From Lipingzhangella halophila (GTDB taxonomy: Bacteria > Actinomycetota > Actinomycetes > Streptosporangiales > Streptosporangiaceae), in NCBI RefSeq assembly GCF_014203805.1, contig NZ_JACHJT010000002.1, forward strand, positions 558,001-622,000: 64,000 nt of DNA. The letters run 5' to 3'. The notes under the pieces are model-generated. The model saw only the letters and a list, made by a program, of their open reading frames with translations, was not told the origin of the DNA and did no database searches. Position numbers and translations under genes: made by a program. Below are positions 50,474 to 58,785 of this stretch, one piece after another (position 1 is the first letter of the stretch; each line of letters begins with the position of its first letter).

Positions 50474-51234
50474 CTCGCCCCCTCGCGCAGCGCCTCGGTC
50501 ATTTCCCTGTGCAGCGCGACAAAGGTGGGATCGACACGAAGCTCGTCGGCGTCCCGGGGCCGCGACAGGTCGATCTGTTTGTCGAGGACCCGGCGTCCGA
50601 GGAGGCCGAGCACCACGACACGGTCGCCCAGCAGCAGCGCTTCCTCGATGTCGTGGGTCACGAACACCACGGTCTTCCCGCTGCCCTGCCACAGGTTCAG
50701 CAGCTCCACCTGCAGGTCGGTGCGCAACTGGGCGTCGAGCGCGCCGAAAGGCTCGTCCATGAGCAGCGTCTCGGGATCGCCGGCGAGCATCCGGGCGAGG
50801 CTCGCCCGGCGCCGCATGCCGCCGGACAGCTCGCGCGGGTAGTGGCGCTCGAACCCGGTCAGCCCGACCCGCCCGATCAGCTCCTCGGCGCGCTCGCGCC
50901 GCTCGCGCTTGGACACGCCGCTGATCTCCATGGGCATCTCGATGTTGCGGCGCACATCCCGCCACGGCATAAGCGTGTCGCTCTGGGTGAGATAGCTGAT
51001 CTCCGTCCGCGGCCCGGTGACCTTGGTTCCCCGGTAGCTGACCGTCCCCGACGTGGGCGCGAGGAGCCCTGACAGCAGGTTCAGCGCCGTGGACTTGCCG
51101 CAGCCGCTGCGGCCGAGGATGGTGACGAAGCTGCCCTTCTCCACCTCCAGATCGAAGTCGCGCAGGGCGACGATTCCGGTCTCGTCCTTGACGAACCGCT
51201 TGGTGAGCCCCTGTATCTCAAGAAGCGTGCTCAT
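50470..51234 (-). CDS. ABC transporter ATP-binding protein (SsuB/TauB type)
   Basis: A 254-residue ATPase with Walker A GRSGCGKST, Q-loop SYLTQSDTLMPW, signature ELSGGMRRRASLARML, Walker B TLLMDEPFGAL and H-loop VFVTHDIEEA. Signature LSGGM instead of LSGGQ is common in this subfamily. ATGA overlaps link it to both the RraA-like and permease genes. It powers the importer. Confidence 0.95.
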   Translation of the reverse strand: MSTLLEIQGLTKRFVKDETGIVALRDFDLEVEKGSFVTILGRSGCGKSTALNLLSGLLAPTSGTVSYRGTKVTGPRTEISYLTQSDTLMPWRDVRRNIEMPMEISGVSKRERRERAEELIGRVGLTGFERHYPRELSGGMRRRASLARMLAGDPETLLMDEPFGALDAQLRTDLQVELLNLWQGSGKTVVFVTHDIEEALLLGDRVVVLGLLGRRVLDKQIDLSRPRDADELRVDPTFVALHREMTEALREGAR

Positions 51235-51884
51235 GTTTCCACCTGATCCGACGCCTCGTCCTCGGCGCGCAGGCCGTAGGCGTCATAGCTGAGCTCGCCG
51301 GAGCTCCATCGCTCGCGCAGCCCGTCCTCCTTTGCAATCCGCTCCCGGACCGCGGCCACGGTCGACTCCACCCGGCTGAGGGGCACCGCAGCCGCGCCGT
51401 CGTCGTCGAGGACCACAATGTCCTGGGGAGCGATCTCGGTCCCGCCGACGCGCACGGGCACGTCGACCGAACCGCGGACGTTCTTGGTGGCGCCGCGGAC
51501 CCGCCGCCACCGCGTCCACACCGGCAGGCCGATCGCGCGCAGGTCGGCGACGTCCCGTACCGACGCGTCGACCAGCACGCCCGCCGCGCCCCGCGCCTTG
51601 GCCTGGGTGGCCAGCAGGTCGCCGAGCAGGGCGACCGGCCGCGGCTCGGGCATGGCCAGTACCAGGACCTCGCCCGGCCGCAGGTGCGCCATGACCTCGT
51701 GTACGGCCCGGTTGTCGTCCTGGCCGCACAGCGCGATACGAGCCGGACCCGCCACCCGGGTGCCCGGAATCAGCGACTCCAGGTCCGCGTCGACCAGACC
51801 GGAGCGCCCGGCCGCCTCGTAGACGGTGGCCACACCCGCCTCGGCGAGTTCCGCCACGGCCTCGGTGTGCCGCGCGCCGCTCAC
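51231..51884 (-). CDS. RraA-like / HMG-CHA aldolase family protein
   Basis: A 217-residue RraA-fold protein. Landmarks are VATVYEAAGRSGLVD, GPARIALCGQDDNRAVHEVM and the Arg-Asp active-site pair in GVLVDASVRDVADLRAIGLPVW, plus metal-binding loop elements. The family includes 4-carboxy-4-hydroxy-2-oxoadipate aldolases that split the last intermediate of the protocatechuate 4,5-cleavage or gallate route to pyruvate and oxaloacetate. It is coupled (4-nt overlap) to a GalB-like gene whose product would be its substrate. Confidence 0.82.
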   Translation of the reverse strand: MSGARHTEAVAELAEAGVATVYEAAGRSGLVDADLESLIPGTRVAGPARIALCGQDDNRAVHEVMAHLRPGEVLVLAMPEPRPVALLGDLLATQAKARGAAGVLVDASVRDVADLRAIGLPVWTRWRRVRGATKNVRGSVDVPVRVGGTEIAPQDIVVLDDDGAAAVPLSRVESTVAAVRERIAKEDGLRERWSSGELSYDAYGLRAEDEASDQVET

Positions 51885-52597
51885 AGCGACGTCACCACAT
51901 TCGGCAGCAGCCGCTCGAACGCCTCGGCCTGGCGGATGCCGGAGTCTCCGGTGACCTTCCGAGCGTGGTTTCCTCGCTGGTCAGCGCGCTGCCCATAGTA
52001 CTCGCGGAGATACTCCTGGGCTTGCATCGCCGCCATGGCCTCGACCTTGCTCTCGTAGACCGGGGTGATGTCCACGTAGACGGTCGGGGTGAAGTTGCAC
52101 AGCTCGGGCTGGTGCGGCTCGAAGGTGAGGAACTCCGAGGGGGGTGCGGTGCGGAACCCGCTGGCCACTCCGGCGCCGGAGGTGAGCAGCCGGGCCTGGG
52201 CCACAGCGGCGTGCGCGGCCGGGTGGTCGGGGTTGAAGGGGTCTTCCTTGGGGTGGGTGAGCACCACGTTGGGGGCGAAGTCGCGCATCATCTCGGCGAG
52301 CCGGTCAACGGACTCCGGGCCGACACGCAACGGGTAGTCGCCCAGGTCCAGCGCTTCGAACCGGGCGCCGACCGCGCCCGCGGCCTTCTCGGCCTCGGCG
52401 TGCCGGATGCGCTTGACGTTCTCCTCGGTCTGGCCGGGCTCCTCCCACAGTTTCCCGGACTCGCCGCGCTCCCCGTAGGACAGCGCGACCACGACCGCCT
52501 CGCCGCCAGCGGCCGTGTGGCAGGCGACCGCGCCGGCGGCGCGCCAGACAAAGTCCGCGCTGTGCGCGCCAACCACCATCATGCGGCGGGTACTCAT
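51881..52597 (-). CDS. PIG-L family protein, GalB-like (4-oxalomesaconate hydratase candidate)
   Basis: A 238-residue PIG-L/LmbE-fold zinc protein. The usual HPDD motif reads GAHSADFVWRAAGAVA, and NPDHPAAHAAV gives the DHxxxH zinc ligands; VVVALSYGERGESG matches the second strand. The AHxxDFVWR variant is the form I associate with GalB-type hydratases rather than with deacetylases. Neighbouring aldolase-family and amidohydrolase-like genes support a role in ring-cleavage product breakdown. A sugar deacetylase is the main alternative. Confidence 0.8.
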   Translation of the reverse strand: MSTRRMMVVGAHSADFVWRAAGAVACHTAAGGEAVVVALSYGERGESGKLWEEPGQTEENVKRIRHAEAEKAAGAVGARFEALDLGDYPLRVGPESVDRLAEMMRDFAPNVVLTHPKEDPFNPDHPAAHAAVAQARLLTSGAGVASGFRTAPPSEFLTFEPHQPELCNFTPTVYVDITPVYESKVEAMAAMQAQEYLREYYGQRADQRGNHARKVTGDSGIRQAEAFERLLPNVVTSL

Positions 52598-53559
52598 CGG
52601 GAAACCTCCTCAGTGGCGGTGCGCGTACCGGCGCGCTCCGCGTCGGCGCCGGCGATCCAGCGCGAGTTGTCGACGGCCATGGTCCGGATCTCCGGTTCCG
52701 TGAAGCCTTCGGCGAGCAGCCAGTCGGCGAGGATCGCCAGGCCGTCCTCGACGGGCGGGTTGAACGGCTGGCCGAGGTCGCTGGAGAGCACCGAGTTCTC
52801 GGGACCCGCGGCCCTGATGTTGTCCACCCAGGTCTGCCAGCTCACCTTGCCGGTGTAGGGGGTGGTGAAGCAGCGCTCCAGGAGCACGCCCGTTTGCGCG
52901 AGCGCGCGCTGCCGCTCGGTCTGCACGCGCTGCGAGGTGAACTCCGGGTGGGTGACCACCACGCGGCGGACTCCCTCGTCGACCGCGGCCCGCGCGACGA
53001 CCTCGATCTCGGCGGTACTGAGGTGGCCGGTCGCCAGCGTCATGTCGTGCTTGGCGATCACCCGCAGGACCTGCCGGGTGATCTCGCGCACCGCGCCGTT
53101 CTGGTCGAGAACGTCGACCGGGTCAGCGGCCATCCCGTCGGCGCGCAGCTCGTCCTGGAGGCGCGCCCACATTGGGGGTGTGGCGCCCTCCGGCTCGGAG
53201 GCGGTGCACTCCCGCTGGTTGGCGCTGTCCACCGTGGGCAGCCACACGACCTGCGCGCCGCCGCGGCCGGCGATGTCCACCGCGATGGGGTTCAGGCCGC
53301 CGACCGAGCCGTTCAGCGTGATCGCGCCGACCGCGCGGCACTCGGGAACGGCCGCGTTCACCACCGCGGCCCGCTCGGCCGTGGGCACGTAGTGCGACTT
53401 CAGCACAAAACCGGCCAGGCCGACCTCGGCGAACCGGGGGGCCAGGGCGAGGTCGTCGATCCGCCGCTTCATCACGTCCGGTGCGACGTGGATGTGCGTG
53501 TCGTACGCCCCCGCTACGAGGTCCCGCGCTCGGGACGAGGGGATCGGATGGTCTGCCAT
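52594..53559 (-). CDS. DUF6282-type amidohydrolase-like protein
   Basis: A 321-residue TIM-barrel hydrolase candidate that leads the operon. Metal-site residues of the amidohydrolase superfamily can be placed in order: HxH in DTHIHVAPD (about 20), Lys in FVLKSHY, His in LATGHLST, His in VVTHPEF and Asp in LSSDLGQP. The family is uncharacterised. It overlaps the GalB-like gene by 4 nt. In this context it could fill the 2-pyrone-4,6-dicarboxylate lactonase step, but that is inference. Confidence 0.82.
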   Translation of the reverse strand: MADHPIPSSRARDLVAGAYDTHIHVAPDVMKRRIDDLALAPRFAEVGLAGFVLKSHYVPTAERAAVVNAAVPECRAVGAITLNGSVGGLNPIAVDIAGRGGAQVVWLPTVDSANQRECTASEPEGATPPMWARLQDELRADGMAADPVDVLDQNGAVREITRQVLRVIAKHDMTLATGHLSTAEIEVVARAAVDEGVRRVVVTHPEFTSQRVQTERQRALAQTGVLLERCFTTPYTGKVSWQTWVDNIRAAGPENSVLSSDLGQPFNPPVEDGLAILADWLLAEGFTEPEIRTMAVDNSRWIAGADAERAGTRTATEEVSR

Positions 53560-53594
53560 ACCGCCTCAATCATGTCGCCATAATGTCTGAAGAA

Positions 53595-53613
53595 ATTGTT
53601 AACAATATTGCCG
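53595..53613. promoter_or_regulatory. Predicted GntR operator of the DUF6282 operon
   Basis: ATTGTTAACAAT (a 12-bp palindrome, 53595-53606) overlapping ACAATATTGCCG (53602-53613), 36-54 bp upstream of the operon's first gene. The latter 12-mer recurs inverted at 54481. Confidence 0.6.
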
Positions 53614-53723
53614 ACACGTGTCAAGGGTCACGGTGTCGCGTTCTCCCTGCTCAGGGGGGCGCGAAATGCGGCGGGCGTGGCTGGACCGGCCGCACCCGCC
53701 CCGGGACCTGGCGAACCCGCGAA

Positions 53724-54428
53724 TCAGAACCGCATGCTGCCGACGGTCTGGCTGGCCTCCCTGAGCGCCTCGATGACGCTGCCCAGGTGCGTGCGCATCG
53801 CCGCTTCGGCCGCCGCGGGGTCATGCGCCGCGATGGCGTCGATGATCGCCAGGTGCTCGGGCAACGAGACACTGGGCCGCCCGGGTTGCAGGGCCAGCCG
53901 GAACTGGTGGCGCACGCTCTGCGCGCGCAGCCGTTCCAGCACCGCCTCGGCCGTGGCCTGCTCGCTGAGCTCGCGGATCCGGCGGTGCAGCAACTGGTTG
54001 GCCTCGGAGTAGCCGAGCACGTTGCCTTCGGAGACCAGTGCCTCCATCCGGGTGCCTATCGAGCGGAGCTCGTCGACCTCCTCAGCGGTCGCCCGCTCGG
54101 CCGCCTTCGCCGCGCACAACCCCTCCAGCATCATCCGGACCTCGCAGATCTCGACGGCCTCGTCCAGCGAGACCGAGCGGACCCGCGCCCCCCGGTTCTG
54201 CTCCCGCTCGACCAGCCCTTCCTCGGTGAGCTGGAGGAGCGCGGAGCGCACCGCGCTTCGGCTGGTGTCGAAGCGGTCCGACAGGTCGGATTCCACCAAC
54301 CGCTGGTCGGGGGCGAACTCACCCCTGGTAATTGCCTCCCGGATCGCCGCCACGACGGAGTCCCCGCCTCGTCGCCCGTACTCCTTCGCCGCCCCCTGCG
54401 GGCGCACCTCTCCCCGGTTCGTGGCCAC
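53724..54428 (-). CDS. GntR-family regulator (FCD/FadR type)
   Basis: A 234-residue FadR-like GntR protein; GTG 54428 has GCGAGGAAA upstream. Winged helix at about 20-90 (DSVVAAIREAITRGEFAPDQRLVESDLSDRFDTSRSAVRSALLQLTEEGLV), then an FCD domain with Asp/His metal-type ligands (DEAVEICEVRMMLEG, ANQLLHRRIRELS, EHLAIIDAIAAHD). It lies between the DUF6282 operon and the 6PGDH-like gene, and both promoters share a 12-bp site. Confidence 0.93.
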   Translation of the reverse strand: MATNRGEVRPQGAAKEYGRRGGDSVVAAIREAITRGEFAPDQRLVESDLSDRFDTSRSAVRSALLQLTEEGLVEREQNRGARVRSVSLDEAVEICEVRMMLEGLCAAKAAERATAEEVDELRSIGTRMEALVSEGNVLGYSEANQLLHRRIRELSEQATAEAVLERLRAQSVRHQFRLALQPGRPSVSLPEHLAIIDAIAAHDPAAAEAAMRTHLGSVIEALREASQTVGSMRF

Positions 54429-54480
54429 GTTTCCTCGCTTCCCCTGTGCCCCGCCAGCCCGCACCAGCCCAAACGACTAG

Positions 54481-54492
54481 CGGCAATATTGT
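54481..54492. promoter_or_regulatory. Predicted GntR operator (GntR / 6PGDH-like gap)
   Basis: CGGCAATATTGT, the exact reverse complement of the 12-mer at 53602-53613, between the divergent GntR and 6PGDH-like genes. Confidence 0.6.
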
Positions 54493-54554
54493 CGCCAATT
54501 TCGTTGTCAGAATAGTCTAGACATCGTTCGGTCGACGGTCACAGGGAGCTGGTT

Positions 54555-55370
54555 GTGAGCACAGAGGAAACATCGGGTGTTCGGGTCGCCGTACTCGGGT
54601 TCGGGGAGGCCGGCGGGCACATTGCCGCTGACCTGCGGGACGCGGGCGCACGGGTGCGGGGTTACGACCCGGCCGCGCCCGCTCCGGCCGGGGTGCAAGA
54701 ACACCCGGACGAGGCGTCGGCCGTACGCGGAGCCGACGTCGTACTGAGCGTCAACAGTGCCGCGGCGGCCCCGGACGCGTTGCGCACCGGGCTCGCGGGC
54801 GCCGGCCACGACACCGTATGGGCGGACCTCAACACGGCCGCCCCGCAGCTCAAGCGCCAGCTCGGGGAGACCGCCGCCGCGGCCGGCGTCGGCTTTGTCG
54901 ACGTCGCCCTGATGACCCCGGTTCCCGGACGCGGCCTGCACACGCCGATGCTCACCTCCGGCGATGCCGCCGAGCGCTACGCCGGCCTGCTGTCCGCCCT
55001 GGGAGCCAGCATCGAGACACTGGAGGGTCCCCCGGGGCGCGCGGCCGAGCGCAAGCTGCTGCGCAGCGTCTTCTTCAAAGGGCTGGCGGCGGCCGTCGTG
55101 GAGGCGCTGGAGGCCGGGCGGGCCGCCGGCTGCGAGGACTGGCTGCGCGAGAACATCGCCGACGAGCTGAGCCGTTCGGGGGCCGACACCGTGCGGCGCC
55201 TGGTCGAGGGCAGCCACCAGCACGCCGTGCGCCGCAGCCACGAGATGGCCGCCGCCTCCGACATGCTCACCGACCTGGGCGTGGCACCCCTGGTCAGCGG
55301 GGCCAGCCGGGACCTGCTGGAGCGGCTCGTGGAAGGCGCCGAGTCCGGGAAGCGCGCGGGAACCCGCTGA
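54555..55370 (+). CDS. 6-phosphogluconate-dehydrogenase-like NAD(P) oxidoreductase
   Basis: A 271-residue protein with an N-terminal Rossmann domain (VAVLGFGEAGGHIAADLRDAGARVRGYDPA) and a DUF1932-like helical C-terminal domain (KLLRSVFFKGLAAAVVEALEAGRAAG, with the Lys of the active site). GGGAGC precedes the GTG. Relatives reduce or oxidise beta-hydroxy acids. The shared GntR operator ties it to the DUF6282 operon, perhaps as the first dehydrogenase step. Confidence 0.85.
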   Translation: MSTEETSGVRVAVLGFGEAGGHIAADLRDAGARVRGYDPAAPAPAGVQEHPDEASAVRGADVVLSVNSAAAAPDALRTGLAGAGHDTVWADLNTAAPQLKRQLGETAAAAGVGFVDVALMTPVPGRGLHTPMLTSGDAAERYAGLLSALGASIETLEGPPGRAAERKLLRSVFFKGLAAAVVEALEAGRAAGCEDWLRENIADELSRSGADTVRRLVEGSHQHAVRRSHEMAAASDMLTDLGVAPLVSGASRDLLERLVEGAESGKRAGTR

Positions 55371-55477
55371 GGGCGCGCCGCGCGTAGCCACCGTCGAGCG
55401 CTGCACTACGTTGTGGAGTTCCGTCGTTTCCGGCTCCCTCTCCGCATGGTGCCCGCGTCAGACTCAGGCCTGCCGGA

Positions 55478-56749
55478 CTACCGTACCGGGGCCAGATCCG
55501 GGCGGACCGCGTGCAGTGCCTCGACAACCCGGGGCCGGAAGCGGTTGCCGGGTTTGATCGTGACGCGGGTCAACGGTTCCTCCGGGGACGCCGGCGACTG
55601 CTGGGTCTCCCGGGACACGACCGACGCCCAGATCGGAACCCCCTGGGACACCCAGTCCGGGGAACGCAACATCACCTCGACGGTGGCGCTGGCGCTGCGG
55701 CCCGAGCCCTCCCCCGTGCTCCTGACCACCACGCCCTCGCTGATCGTGCGCACCTCGGACCACGGGATGTGCAGAGTCGCGCCGGCGAACCACAGTGCCG
55801 ACTCCTGCACCAGCGTGATACCGGAGGAGTCGACCGATACCCCCTGGTGAGTGAACATCCGCGGCGCGACCCAGATCATAAACGCCGTCGTGCCCAGGCA
55901 GACGAGCCCCAGGAACAAGCTACCCAAGCTGATGTCCCGCAGTGTCTCCCTGGAGATCAGGAAATTGGCTGGGACGAAGACGACGAGCATGATGGTGCCG
56001 AACAGCATCATGCGCCAACGCAGGTTCACCCACTGGGATTCGGCGGTGCCCCGCGCGGCCGGCGTACCGGCCTCGGCAGGGGGCGCCTCGAACAGGTCGG
56101 GACGCGCGTTCCGCAGCACCTGTTCGAGGTCTTGTACCAGGTGGTACCTGGCCGTGAAGAGCACCCGCGACCGTGGCGAGGTACTGCCCAACTTGGTCTC
56201 GCCCGCCAGCACGAGCCTGGCCCAGCCGGGCATCCGCAGCTCGTGGTCGACGCGGGACAGCTGCACCTCCAGCATGAGCTTGCTTCCGGAACTCGCCGCC
56301 CTCTTGATGAAGTACACGTCCCGCCACGGGATCGAGGCCGTGCGCCCGCGGGACCACAGAAGCGAGCGCTGCACCACGGTGATGCCGTGCTCGTCCACCT
56401 CGACCCCCTGCCGCGCCAGCAGCGACGGCACCATGGCCAGCGCCAGCACCGGAAAGCACACGAGGAGCGCGTTACTCGCCATCGAGATGGCGGTGCCGAG
56501 GCCGGGTGACGGGCCACGCACGCCGACGAGGTAGTCGTAGAAGAAGTAGAGAGGAACCCGAGCCACCACTCCGAGCAGCACGGCGAAGCCCACGAGGACG
56601 ACCGGCTGGAGGATCTCCGAGCGCATGCTCACCCGGTCGCGGGCTGGCGCCGGCGGTTGGTTGTCCTCCGGTTCCGGATCGGGGTGCCCGGGTGGTGCTC
56701 CGGGCGCGGGCGATTGCTGCGGCATCGAGCCGTGCGGATCAGGGGGCAT
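55478..56749 (-). CDS. Two-unit TM/PH-like membrane protein (paralogue A)
   Basis: A 423-residue protein: Pro-rich N-terminus, then two copies of a unit of two membrane helices followed by a PH-like beta domain. Unit 1 has GVEVDEHGITVVQRSLLWSRGRTASIPWRDV, and unit 2 GVSVDSSGITLVQESALWFAGATLHIPWSEV, each followed by strands and an ending like VLRNARPDLF or ALHAVRPDL. TAGACT 7 nt before the ATG suggests a leaderless promoter. Function unknown; a membrane-surface adaptor or sensor is plausible. Confidence 0.78.
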   Translation of the reverse strand: MPPDPHGSMPQQSPAPGAPPGHPDPEPEDNQPPAPARDRVSMRSEILQPVVLVGFAVLLGVVARVPLYFFYDYLVGVRGPSPGLGTAISMASNALLVCFPVLALAMVPSLLARQGVEVDEHGITVVQRSLLWSRGRTASIPWRDVYFIKRAASSGSKLMLEVQLSRVDHELRMPGWARLVLAGETKLGSTSPRSRVLFTARYHLVQDLEQVLRNARPDLFEAPPAEAGTPAARGTAESQWVNLRWRMMLFGTIMLVVFVPANFLISRETLRDISLGSLFLGLVCLGTTAFMIWVAPRMFTHQGVSVDSSGITLVQESALWFAGATLHIPWSEVRTISEGVVVRSTGEGSGRSASATVEVMLRSPDWVSQGVPIWASVVSRETQQSPASPEEPLTRVTIKPGNRFRPRVVEALHAVRPDLAPVR

Positions 56750-57127
56750 GCCGGGGAGTCTACGGTTCACGTTGGTCTGGACCAATTTGTCCGGACCGGT
56801 CGGGCACCCCCGGTCACACCCGCCGAACCGTCCCCGACCAGCGGCCCGAAGCACATGACCACGTTCGGCCAACGGCCACCGCACCCACCGGCCCGTCCTC
56901 CCCCAGCAGGTCGGGACGTATACCCGCGACCGGCGCGCATCTCTCGGGAAGATTCTCGCGAAGAACCGGAACGACCACCCCGCACGAAGGACACCGGAGG
57001 CTACTCGAACAGTCCCGGCCGGTCGGCCGGCACGTACCCGGGCCCCATGGGCACTGCCACGGGAAACGCCGCCCCGGGCGCTCTGCTCCCGCGGGCGCCC
57101 GGGCGCCCGTGCCGGCTCTCAACCCGC
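56750..57127. promoter_or_regulatory. Region between paralogue A and the aldehyde dehydrogenase
   Basis: 378 bp with no gene. A palindrome TTGGTC-TG-GACCAA (56772-56785) lies 22-36 bp upstream of paralogue A, beyond its -10-like TAGACT (AGTCTA on the plus strand, 56757-56762). Candidate operator. Confidence 0.45.
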
Positions 57128-58639
57128 TCATACGCCAGCGGAGGGCGTAGTGCTCCCTTTCCGCTGGAACGGGAACGTGCGCTTCTCGTGCTGGATGCTC
57201 ACCCAGTGGTCGGTGGTGAACTCCTCGATCGCCCACTCGCCACCGAAACGCCCGACACCCGAGTCCTTCTCGCCGCCGAAGGCGGTGTTCGCCTCGTCGT
57301 TGACGGTCTGGTCATTGATGTGCGTCATCCCCGCCTCGATTCCGGCGGCGAAGCGCGCCCCGCGCTCGACGTCGGTGGTGAACACCGCGCTGGCCAGGCC
57401 GTAGTTGGTGTCGTTGGCGATGTCGCGCGCGTTCTCCTCGCCGCGGGCCCGGATCACGGTGCCGACCGGGCCGAACACCTCTTCTGCCGCGGGAGGAGCG
57501 GAGTTGTTCGCGAGCACCACGTGGGGCGGCAGCACGAGCCCGGTCGGCCCGGTGGGATCGCCGGCGAGCAGCACCTCGGCGCCGGCGTCGCGGCCCCGCA
57601 CGAGCTTGTCCTGGATGGATTCGAGCTGGCTCGCGTTGATGACCGGGCCGATGTCGGTGTCGGGCTTGGCCGGGTCACCGTACTGGAGCTCGCGCGTACG
57701 GGCGAGGAAGCGGTCCACGAACGCGTCGTGCACCGCGTCGTCGACGATGATCCGGTTCGTTCGGATGCAGATCTGCCCCTGGTGGAAGAACGTCCCGAAG
57801 AGTGCGGCCTCGGTGGCGTACTCCAGATCGGCGTCGTCCAGCACGACCAGCGGCCCGTTGCCGCCCAGCTCCATGGCCACCTTCTTGGTGCCCGCCTTCT
57901 GCCGGATGCCGACACCGACCTCGGTGGAGCCGGTGAACGAGACCATCCTCGGGATGGGGTGCTGCACCATGGCGTCGCCCACCGTGCCGCCACTGCCGAC
58001 GATCACGCTGAGCAGGCTTTCGGGCAGGCCGGCCTCCCGCAGCACGTGCGCCAGCAGCAGCCCTCCGGTGACCGGGGTGTCGCCGGCCGGCTTGAGCACC
58101 ACAGCGTTGCCCACCGCCAGGGCCGGCGCCACCGACCGGTTGGACAGGTGCATCGGCCAGTTCCACGGGCTGATCACCCCGACCACGCCGAGGGGCCGGC
58201 GGTAGACCCGGCTCTCCTTTCCGGGGACGTCGGCGGGAAGAAGGGCGCCGCTCATCCGGTGCGGGTAGGACGCCGCCTCCAGGAAGTCGTTGCGCGTGGC
58301 GAGCCACTCGGCTCTGGCCTTGGCGACGGTGCTTCCGGCCTCGCGGACCAGCCAGTCGATGATGTGGTCGGAGAGGTCGGTCATCACCTGCGCCGCCCGC
58401 CGCATCACCTCGGCCCGCTGCTGCGGGGTGCGCCGTGCCCAGTCTCGTTGCGCGTCCCTGGCGAGCCGGTAAGCCTCGTCCACGTCGTTGGAGTCGGCGA
58501 GCGGGATCTCGACCAGGGTGTCCCCGTGGTACGGGTCGGTGTCGACCTTCGCCCTGCCCACCGAACCGGCGCGCCATTGCCCGCCGATGGGCATCCCCTC
58601 GAACTCCCGGGCCGCGTACAGGTCATTCGTGGTGGTCAC
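57128..58639 (-). CDS. Aldehyde dehydrogenase (benzaldehyde/aromatic-aldehyde type)
   Basis: A 503-residue NAD(P)-dependent aldehyde dehydrogenase. It has ISPWNWPMHLSNRSVAPALAVGNAVVLKPA, FTGSTEVGVGI, the general-base Glu in MELGGNGPLVV and the catalytic Cys in HQGQICIRTNRI. The closing HINDQTVNDEANTAFGGEKDSGVGRFGG is typical of benzaldehyde or vanillin-type enzymes. It sits among PH-like membrane protein genes on the same strand, and a remnant of a second copy remains at 62242-62291. Confidence 0.92.
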   Translation of the reverse strand: MTTTNDLYAAREFEGMPIGGQWRAGSVGRAKVDTDPYHGDTLVEIPLADSNDVDEAYRLARDAQRDWARRTPQQRAEVMRRAAQVMTDLSDHIIDWLVREAGSTVAKARAEWLATRNDFLEAASYPHRMSGALLPADVPGKESRVYRRPLGVVGVISPWNWPMHLSNRSVAPALAVGNAVVLKPAGDTPVTGGLLLAHVLREAGLPESLLSVIVGSGGTVGDAMVQHPIPRMVSFTGSTEVGVGIRQKAGTKKVAMELGGNGPLVVLDDADLEYATEAALFGTFFHQGQICIRTNRIIVDDAVHDAFVDRFLARTRELQYGDPAKPDTDIGPVINASQLESIQDKLVRGRDAGAEVLLAGDPTGPTGLVLPPHVVLANNSAPPAAEEVFGPVGTVIRARGEENARDIANDTNYGLASAVFTTDVERGARFAAGIEAGMTHINDQTVNDEANTAFGGEKDSGVGRFGGEWAIEEFTTDHWVSIQHEKRTFPFQRKGSTTPSAGV

Positions 58640-58785
58640 GTCGGCCTCCGATCAGTGATCTCGTACTCCACGGAGGTCGCCGCTACCCGCTGGACCGCCC
58701 GTTATACGAGGTCACACGCCTGCGTGCGCTCATGCGTGCGCCGATATCGCGGGGACTGGTCGTTACGCGGCGCGGAGGGCGGCGG

